DNA from: Linyphia triangularis
Lineage: Eukaryota > Arthropoda > Arachnida > Araneae > Linyphiidae
DNA length: 64,000 nt
NCBI GenBank assembly: GCA_963978545.1
Contig: OZ021723.1
Span: 4,904,273-4,968,272, forward strand
Direction: 5' to 3'
Made by a program: the position numbers and the translations under genes. The stretch's first letter is position 1, and the number at the start of each line of letters is the position of its first letter. Positions 14,901 to 26,000 of the stretch are shown one piece after another. The notes under the pieces were generated by a model, which had not been told where the DNA came from, made no database searches, and saw nothing but the letters and a program-made list of their open reading frames with translations.

Positions 14901-17900
14901 GGTATTTCTCGCATTTTCTATTTTGTAAGATGTTCATATATTTTAACGGTACGTTTAAAATGGCAAAATCGATGAAAATTTAATTTTTTTTAATTTGTTT
15001 TATATGAATTGAATAATTTTTTTTTCAAATCAGTTTGTCTTTTTCTTGTACTCTAAATAGAAGTTTAGTTACAGTCCCTTAAAAACGGTTGTTAATACGA
15101 AAATCCATGTAGAGCGATTCCAAAACATTTTGAAAGTATTAAAATATGCATTTGAATTTTTTTTTTTTACTTAGAGACTTTTAAGTAGTAATGACAGAAT
15201 CGTATTTATATGTACTGAAATGTAATTGGATTTTTGTTTCAAAATTCACAGAAGGACATGTGGCTGACTGGATTCGTGTACATAATGAACTGCAGTGGAC
15301 TAACTTTTGCAAATGCTACTAATAGGAGAGGTAATTAGATATTTGAGCTTCAACAATTTTATATTTTAAGAGCTTAATAGAAAAAAACTTAGTTGATAAT
15401 TTAGAAAATGTAACACATTTTATCAAACTGATTTCTATCAAGCCAAGAAAATATATTTAATATGTATTTATACGTTTCTTGGGTATTATGAAATCAAATG
15501 AAACCAAAATAGAGATATTTAATGTTTAATACCTTCTGTTAGTTTTAAGTGGACTTGTTGATTGCATCTACGAGACAAAAACTAGAATATTTGGAAATTG
15601 CTTTTTGTTTTAGAGGTATTATTTGACTGAATAATTAAAGCAATATATTTGCGTGACATATTCGCAACATTTGTAAGTCTGCATTCTAATACCCTAGTTA
15701 AGAGACTTCCAAGAACTGTGAACACAAGAAATAGAACGTCAAGAAAAAATGCTTTCAAGATTATTTGACAACATATATATGAGTAATATTACGTTTAACA
15801 AAATGACAGTTCTGTGTTAATAAGGAAAAGTTAACTCTCTCTCTCTTCCCTAGTTTTTCTTGTTACTTTTGTTATGTATTGCAATGTCATTGAACCAGTG
15901 AAATATATTTCATTGATGCTAATATTGTATCTATATATCATCGACAGCTCTTGACATTTTTTCCCACATTGTGAGGTTTCAACAAGACAATGCACCAGAG
16001 CGTTTGAAAGCTGTCTATTTTATAAATAGTAAGTTGCAGTTTTAATGAACTTTTTAATCAAATATGTTTACATAAAATTTTCAGTAGCATGATTTACTTC
16101 AAGTAATTGTTCACGCCTTACACTTCATTTAACTGTGATTGGCTGCTTATGGTTGGTTGTATTCAGATTATCAGGCGCCGTCAGCAACACGAGGGCTATA
16201 ATGCACCGAAACATTCGTCATTAGACAAGCCAACATACATTTACAAACACCCATGCCTAACACGGGACTCGAACCCGCAACCTCGCGGTTTAGAAGCTAG
16301 CATGCTAACCACTATACCGTTTGGTCGGCATGTGGCTGCTTATGGTTTGTCAAAATAAACAGGGTTCCCACGGTCATTGAAAGTCATTAAAAGTGCTTAA
16401 TATTTTTAAACTTGTTTTCAAGGCCTTGAAAGTGCTTGAAAATGCTTAAAGGTGCTTAAAAGTCCTTGAAAATGCTTAGAGGTCCTTAAAAGTCCTTGAA
16501 AATGCTTAGAGGTCTTTAAAAGTCCTTAATTTTTGCTGCTGTTGTGCCAACCGCAAATTTTATAAAAATGCTACTCAGACTTGCTATCCCTGCGTGACCG
16601 CCACTTATCTGCACCGTATCAAAATTTTCCGACATATTTGTATTGCGCATCCACCAACTTTTAACTTTTTTGGTAGAATATACTTTATTAAAAATATAAA
16701 TATAGATATGATGCCTGGAAATGAATTTTCATAGGTCCTTAAAAACATTAATTAGGTCCTTATAAGTCATTGAAAAGTCATTGATTTTCATTCTGTGATT
16801 TGAGTGGGAACCCTGATAAATGTGCTTTGGCATACAAACCAATACAGAAGTAAAGTGAAACGTCAAAATATTTTGCGCAAATTGATAGCAAACAATGTGA
16901 TTGCATTGAAGAGGGGACTTAACATCACTTAAAAAGTTAAAAGTGTTTGGGTTTTTTTTCCTTCAGAATAGATCTTGTGAGAATAATCACAGAAACATTG
17001 GTCAGCACTCGGAGTCAGAATTTTCGTTCGTGGCGGATTTTAATTGAACTTGTCCACACGTCATATTTGATCGTGTAAATATAAAGCTTTAAAAAGACTA
17101 GTACCTCAAACTTAACATAATTTATTAAAATACGGTAAATGACTAGAAAACAACAACAACTTCCCTGAAGGAAGTGATCCTGCTCGTATACGGAAGCAGT
17201 TAATACAGCCACTGTCTGTGCAAAGACAGAGATATTAAATACATATAACGTACGGTATGGTTACAGGAGATTGGCACAGAAATTTACATAAAGGCAATTA
17301 CTAAATCTAACTAAATCTTACTAAATCTGAAATTACTAAAAGTTCTACACAAAAGCAGGCAGTCTGATCAGGCTGTGCAGGCTCCATGTGCTGGTCGCCA
17401 CAAACTTATATCTTGTTTTCCTGAAAAAACTATAAATAGTTTCCAACTTAAAAATGCCTTTATGAAATCCTATATTTTAGAATAAGCATTTAAATATTTG
17501 CATTCTTTTTTCTTTTTTTTTTCAGCCCCCACTTTTTTCACAATTCCATTCAACATTTTGAAGTGCTTTATGAATTCGGTAACTTTAAATAAAATTCATC
17601 TTTATGGAACAGGTGAGTTATAGTTTTTCTCATTTGTTTTGTTCCTAATTTTTTTTTATAATTTCTTTGTTAACTTGATTGTAATATTACCGTTCTCGGG
17701 GAACAATGACGCAACTGTAAAAAATGGAATTTTACAGGAAAAGTTAAAAACCCATTAACCCTATATACTTTACTGACACCTATCAACTTGGAACTGGCGT
17801 ACTATTGTTACAATAAGTGTTACAGTTGCGCGTTTGTTCTCCTAATGCACTAAGAATTCCTCAACAGAACAGAGACCTTAACTTCATTTTGACAAATTTT

Positions 17901-20003
17901 GCAAATTGCCCTAAGACTCTGGTACGATATGAGCGGCCAATTTTATATTTCCTAAATTATATTTCGGCCTAAATTATACTACCAAATATAGCATTTATGA
18001 ATTAATGTAAAATCAAAACAATATTTTTAAAGTCATTATATTTGTCATTCCACAAACATGGAATGCAATGAACTTCCGAAATCAAAGCCTCCCACTTTAG
18101 ATCTCATAATGTTCTCCTTTCTGCTATTTTTATTGGACGAGAGCTTCTACGAAACTGAAAAGACTCTGGGCGAAGAGCGAAAATTAATGTCTGAGGGTAG
18201 CGACAAGCGGTAAGATAAAGCGGCAACATGTTTTCGCCCAGACGCTCGTGTTCATCATAGCCGGGAGGCCCCATACTTCCGGTTGTAATCAATATAAACC
18301 ATTGATATAGATAAACTACTGGATAGACTGCTTAACGCTTGGAAAATGAAGCCGTTGCCAGATGCCATTGGTGGGATAAAAAATACGGATTGCCGAGGAT
18401 TGAAAATAAAATTTTGGGTTGTACACAGAAGAAATGTCAATAGTAGACCTTAATTAGTAATAATGTACAAAAAAATATCTACTTTAACACTTAACAAGGT
18501 TTGTCGCATTCCCATCCAACTATAAAAGTGAACTGTGATTGGTTAATCTTCCCACCAGCTTAGCAATCCCCGGCGCGTTTTTCTCTTTTTTCATTGACAA
18601 TGGAGCAGTCTATCCAGTTGTTTATATATATCGATGATATAAACATTATCACAAGCGGTGCCGCTCCATTGTTCTGCTGCCAGTCGCTAACCGCTTGCCG
18701 CTCGTATCGTATGGTATCTTACGATACCATCAGAGCGGCAATATGTAGTAGTGCTATTTGTAGTATATCATTAATAAATCTCTGAGACTATATTATGAAT
18801 TGGCATAAATTGTTTAAAGATAAGTGTTGGTGAATTGTCCAGTTTGAATAGACTTCCAAAGACAATCGATTTCAATTTTAAATTGAGTTGTTGATTGCAG
18901 AAGGTTGGCAGGAGGCTCTCTTGAAAATCATTGACGAAGATCAACTTCCGGTCTTCATGGGTGGAACGAGGAGAGATCCAGATGGAAATCCACTCTGCAA
19001 AACAATCGTAAGAGGAATTAAACTTCATAAGGATCGCCAAATATATTAAGAGGGCTTAATCCTAGTATAGGTTACACGGTGGATTTGGCGACATTGGAGA
19101 TGATTTATATGTTTTTTTTTCATGGTATTTTTATGTATTTGCCATTTTCAGGTTACGATTGTCTATGTTTTTGCTTTTGTCGATTCGAATAAACAATCGT
19201 AAAAACGTTATTTCGGTGTTGGCATCAGTTTGGCAACAACCGTCAGCGTGTCATTTCGGCGTTGGCAACATTTTTCAAAATCACGCCAAGCGTGTAACTT
19301 ATACTAGGATTTTACCATTAAGAGATATCAGACACTAAATTCGCAGAATTTTCACAAATTATTTTTATTATTTTTAAAAAAAATATATTGATTGATCTGA
19401 GTTGAACGAAAATATAAGTTAAACTGTAGCTGAATTTTAACTTTTAATATTGAATAATTAGCATTTTAATATTGAATATTAGAGTTGCTTTTCAATTGTC
19501 ATTGGTGTCAAAAATGTGTTGAATTGAAAATAACTTTCTGTATTCATTTGAGATGCAAATTTGACAACAAAAAAATTTTATGAGTAAAATTACAAATTAA
19601 ACCGAAATTTGTAATTTTATGAGTAAAATTACAAATTTCATTCATTTTTTTGAAAAAAGTGTTTTAAAACTTTAAAACTCGTTTTAAGATCATTCTTTCG
19701 ATTTTGCAATTTTTTTTTTTTTTTTTTTTTTGATTTTTTTTTTTTTTTTTTTTTTTTTTGAGTGTCAAAATATCATTTTAAATACCTAAGGTGAATCACA
19801 GTATGTTCGGTAAATGTTTTTAAAGAAGTGGAAAAAAATTGAAGTGGAAGTGGAGAAAAATTGAAGAAAAAATTGAAGAAAAAATTGAAAGAAAATATAA
19901 GTTAAACTCTGAATTTTAACTTTTAATATTCAATAATTAGCACCATGACAGTTGCTTTTCAATCTTCAGATTGTTTGGTAATCATATTTTCTCTCTCTCT
20001 CTC

Positions 20004-20036
<33 letters not shown>

Positions 20037-23000
20037 GTTTAAATCGATACAAATCTAGAGCAGTATGTTATAAATGCTTGAAATTTTTTTACACGAATTT
20101 ATTTTTAAATATATTTTCTTTAATTTGTATTTTTGAATGATAGATAGATGAACTTTAAGAAGTTTTAATTTTTTTTAATTAGTCAAATATTATTTCAAGT
20201 TTTGGGGTTAAACTATTTTAAAAGAAAATTCTAATGGTGATTAACAAAATTTAAAAAAGCAATTATTCTAAATATCTAAGTATTTATAATTAAATAATTT
20301 TAAATGAGATAACAAGTTTTGAATTTATATCAAAAATAAAAATAGTCAAAATTTTACACAAATGGTGAAAATGCAACTACAAAAAATAAAAAAAAAAAAA
20401 AAAAAAAAAATCAGAATCACTTTAAAATTAATTTTAAATTTTCATATTAGATAAATTAATATCATAAATTATGAAGTGTTGTCAGAAAATGCAACTACCC
20501 AAAAAAAAAATTCAGAATCACTTTAAAATTAATTTTAAATTTTTATATTAGATATATTAATATCTTATAAATTATAAAGTGTTGTCAGAAACAAAACCGT
20601 GAGCTCATAATTTGAAAGTCCATTACCCAAGTTTTACAAAAAGCCTTTTTTTTTTTTTTTTTTTTTTTTGCAATTTTCTATTTTTTTTTACTTTTTATAT
20701 TATTAGATTGATTTCAATGGTACTGGATATAGGGCCTTTAACGATGTACAATCATTACAAGGAGAGAGACGAGAAAAATGGCTAAGATTTGCACATTTTT
20801 AAAGATAACTTGTAGTTGATAAATTTAGATTGATACATCAAAATTAATTTTTATATTATGAACATCAACTATCCTAGCACATAATAAATTTTTTCATTCA
20901 CCTTAGTGTTAAATAAAGTGCCTAATGATATAAGGTAAGACCCAAGCTCATTTTTTGACATAATATTGCAATGTGGGCACTTATCTTCGAAATCAAAAAT
21001 GAGCATAAAAAATGTTTTAAACTTCCAAATGATTTAATAATGAAAAATAATCATTAAGTATGTATAAACATATAAAAATAATTGTAATTTTGGTTGGTTT
21101 TTCAACACCCCAGCAAGGAACCTATTCAGCATTAGAGCCAATGTTTTTGTAACCTCGAACACGAGAAACTTAAACTGCAGTTGAAGCCACTTTATATCTC
21201 CTTTATCATCAATGCCATCATCAAAAAATGCTCCTGTGTTCGTTTTCCTGCACGTAGCTTTTATCAATCAAAGTTTCCCTTCATTTCTGCTGCCTTTTTG
21301 TTATTTAACTTTTTGCCTTCTGGTTCTTCTATTTCGACTTTTGCAACTTCTTTTTCACCTTCAGATTCATGCATCAATTAGCACATCTCTGCTGAGTCTT
21401 TCCTTCGGGTACTTCGTTCGCGTTTTCCTGTTACGAGGCACCGGAACAATGCCCATTGTTGTTAAATGATGATAAATTATCTATTTATAACTGTTTTTAT
21501 CCGACATGATGATAATGCAAAAAGCGTGGGAAATGTATTCCATACTTGGTCAAGTGACCTACTGTAACCGCACACCTGGCAAACTTGGCTTGAACAATGC
21601 CATTATACAAAAAGTATTCTACCTTGTTATACTAAGAAAACTATACGATCTCCAAAGCATAATGTGACCAGATGTCCCGATTTTGGCGGGACAGTCCCGT
21701 TTTTCACGTCGCTGTTCGGCTGACCGAATGTCCCACCAAATGAGGAACTTGCAGAAGTGAGGAAAATGAATATTTTTTTGTATTTTCTAGTGTTATCCAA
21801 CGAATATATTTGAGCAGTACAATTATTTTTTATCTTTATGCTTTCAATTAATCAAAAATCGAGTGTGAAATTAGCCGAAATCAAAGCAAAAGTCACTTGG
21901 CCAAAAATGCATAAAAAAAAAAACCGTGACGTGGTTACGCAGAGATAAAGTCGCAAAAAGAAGTAGAAACCTCACTCATTCCCTTTCCTAAACAGGTTTT
22001 AGACTGGTTCATTATCTGCGCGTTGACGTTTCACGCAAAAGTGGCTTTTTCCCGCCCCAAATCGCAAAGTGAAAAACTAAATATTTTTTTATTTATCTAT
22101 CCGAGCACCACATTTTTTAAAGAATGGTATTGTTTTTCATGATTTTTTCTCTACTTTTATTTAAAAATAAAACAGAAAAACGTGAAAGTCCCACATTGTC
22201 CCGCTTTCCCGTTACAGATTCCCGCCCAAGTCCTTCAAAAAAAAAAAAAAAAATGTCTCCAGAACTTGAAAATTAACAGAGTAGGTAACTGATGAAGTTT
22301 CTGGAGATAAAAAAATCTGGTCAGATTACCAAAGCATGATTTTAAGGTAAAAATACAGCAACTGCAAAACAATTTCGTTTAAAAACTGTATGGTAATAAG
22401 TTCATGGTAATAAGCAAACAAACTGGCCACTTATCTTACCCCAGATTGATAAAAAATAACACAATTTTTAAGAACTTAGAGAAATGCCGAGCTAACTGAA
22501 TCAGGCTTGTCACCCTAACAATGGGAATTGAGTTCAGGTGTTCCTCAAGCGTTGATAAAATTTCGCAGCCCACGTAGTAGCAGGAGAGGTGTCTGAAAGA
22601 TTATAGACTGAGAGGCGACTGCAATTTTTGGACCCCATCGAACATCATTCTGAATTTTTTATAGAAAATGGAGAAAAGTGAGTAGATTACGAATCCACTG
22701 GTCTGCCGTGGCAAAAATGGTCGAAACTGATCGAAAATCGACTTGGAATGAGTTGAACTAAAATCCGATTGCCAGATATGTCATAACTTGCTAAAAAAAG
22801 AAAAAACTTTTTCGTCTGGCAACCCACTGCATTTTGATTTTCAATGAGAAAAAGCGCAAACAATTTCTGATCTCTGGCTCGGAAAACTTGTATCTTTTAA
22901 ACGTAAACCAAATTGGTGACATCAGTTACGTCATCAGTGACGTAATGTTTCTTGCCAATTTGGCTCATTTGTGAAAGATGCAAGTAAGCCATAGCTACAC

Positions 23001-26000
23001 ATCCGAATCGTCTGCAACCTTCTTAATTGAAAATTAAAGAGTGAGGGTTACCAAATAAAAAAAAAATTCTCATTATTTGGCAAGTTATGGCGCATTTGGC
23101 AATTGGATTTAGTTCAACTTATTAAAAGTCGATTTTTGACCAGTTTCGGCCATTTTTGCCACGGCAGACCAGTGGATTCGTAATCTATTCACTTTTCACT
23201 AATTTCTATAAAAAATTCAGAATGATGTTCGATGGGGTCCAAAAATTGCAGTCGCCTCTCAGTCTATTAAGTTTCCCATCGAACATCATTATAAATTTTT
23301 TATGGAATGTAAATTCTAGTAGATTATATGAATATTCTGGTCAACCGGGACAAAAATAGTCGAAACTGTTTGAAAATCATCTTTAAATTAATTGAACTAA
23401 ATCCGATGGCCAAATATGTCATAACTTGTCAATAAATGAACACCTTCTTTTTTTGATGATTCGTCTTTTTTGGCACCAAATGTTTTATCTTTTGAATGAG
23501 GGTTGAATTAACGATTTAAAATTTAATGTCAACTTGGATCATTTTTAAAAGTTGTCATTTCTCGAAGCCAGAAAAACAAATCGTCTGAAGCCTCCTTAAT
23601 AAAAAAAAATTAAGAAACAGAGGATTACCACAAAACAAAAAGAAATAATGCTCACATTTTGGCAAGTTATGACATATTTTGCAATTGGATTGAATTCAAC
23701 TCATTCAAAGTCTAATTTAGAAAAGTTTTGGTCATTTTTGTCCAGGCAGACCAGTATATTCATAATCAACTAGCATTTCTCTACATTCTACAAATAATTC
23801 AGAATGAGGTTTGATGGGGTGCCCAAACTTGGAGTCGCAATATAAGCCTTGCTTATAAGCCATATATGTCTCGTCCGCCCTATCACAAAACCCTGCCCTG
23901 TTCTCCCTCTCTCAGCGTACTACAGAGATAATGAGAAAAACACATCTCAAGAAAAAATTAACGGCAGTTCATATTTGATCATTTCATTAACTTCTCCGGA
24001 AAATTATGTAACTACACTTATACTCTAATGTCATTCGCAGCATATATTTACTCAGTCCATCGTTGTTTTTAAACGAAACAAAAAAAAAAACTTTGTTTGT
24101 CATTCTTTATAAACAAGGTCTTTAAAAAAAGACTCTTTAGCTTTCAAATGACATAACTACGAGTAGGATACAAAAAGAATAGACAAGGAGTATGTAGGAT
24201 AGACAGTTATGGAATTTTAAATACACTGGTTTGCAAAATTAGCTACAGTATTCATTTTGAATGAGTTTATAGTTTTCCTCATGCAAGAGGCCCTATGATC
24301 GCTTTTACTGAATAATTCAGCCCTAATGGTCACTTTTGCAAAATGTAGTGGTCATCCAAGACACTTAGACGAGTTTCAGTGTCCTATATTCCACAGTCTT
24401 TTTATTGACAAATCCCCAGGTAGCACATTGGTATTGGCCAATGTCGGAAACAAGATTGGCCAGCTCAATTTTCTTTCCAAAATAAATATGTCAAAACCAT
24501 CACATAAAAAAAATTTTACCCCACCGTCCTTTCTTAAAACACTATAGTTCAATTTTAAAACTCTGCAACAAATTTCAAAACTCCCATCTTATTTTATCCA
24601 GCACTGGATGAGATTGGCCAAGTTACGTAGCAACGGCCAGTCTACAACGCTCCACATCGGGATTGGCCAGTGTAGAGCCTATTTTGGCCAGCGGATTTGT
24701 GCTACTGGGACTAGCTGTCTATCCAATGCACCACTTGTCTCTTCTGTCAGTCTCCCACTGTTCCTCAGTTATGCCATTTCAAAGTTAGTGATTCCTTTCT
24801 GAATGATGATCTAAGTTATGCCATCTCTCCAACGAACCTGTTTTTTCTTCCTCAGCTATGTCAGTTTGGTCTCGTAGATGAGAGCTACTTCCTGGACAAG
24901 ACTAAACATCCACTGAGTGGCTTCAAGGATGCGAAAAATCTCCAAGTGTTTCGATCATCTTCCAGTAAAATACACGCCGGGATCAAAGAAGCGGGATCAG
25001 TCATCGAGTGGGAGTTTGTGGTCAAACATGGGGACATCGGCTTCGGTCTTTTTTACAATAACACCAACGAGGAGGATGACCAAATCACGGAAGTGATTCC
25101 CATTCTCAGGTTCACACCGAATGACTATGTGGAAACTGGAAAGCACAAGTGCGAGAGGCCTGGTGATTGTAAGTAGCGAAAATTCAATCAAAATTATTTG
25201 ATTTATTCATAGTTATTGTTCATGATTTCTTAAGATTAACTGTATAGGATGCTGTTTTGTATGCACACTATTAAAACATTCCAGTAAAAACAAATCAGCT
25301 GGACTAGCACTAGATGACTGACTGTGTCCACTATCTGAACTGCTAGGCCATCGGCGGATGGCCTTCGCTTTTTAGGGCATAAAAGTAACCGACTGGCCTA
25401 CACTAGGGCCAGCAGTCATTTAACTGCTGTTGCCAGCATCGCTTAAATATTGTCCCAGAACCGACTTGCCTATAAAATTGGCTAGCCACAAGCAAGCCAA
25501 CACTAGTTTAATTGAAGCTAAGCTTATTCATATGGCGATGTGAACTATCGTGCATTAGATAAAATAAAAACAAAACTAACTAACAAAAAAACTTAACTCA
25601 TCCATGGTCCTTACTTAACCATGGGATACGGAGTGCCATACAGCAACGTTTCGGTTAGGGTAGGTCTTGCCCAATCTGGAAATCAAACCTCAGACTTGTG
25701 GCGTGGCAGCACAATGCACCACCACTGCCCCATTAGGCTTCCAAAAAAAAAAGCTAAGAGAATATTCTTTAGCTTGTCTCTTCCATCATAACTGGATTTC
25801 ACTCAGTATCGCATCTTCGATACGTTCTCTTCAACGGTTCAACATAGCGTCTATAAACAAGCGTAGTTCGAGCATGCGCAAATGGCATATCTGCCAATCT
25901 GTTGTGGGCGTGCATATTAATGGGTTATTGCTGGCAAATCACTGCTGGTTCGTTGACGTAGAGCAGCTAATAAACAGAATGCTGTCAAGCCAGAAAAAGG

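Noticed and set aside
16107..16358. Frames containing KHPCLTRDSNPQP at several places (16107, 27156, 40499, 44616, 45675)
   Set aside because: They are antisense readings of the tRNA-derived SINE; the peptide comes from the B-box region.
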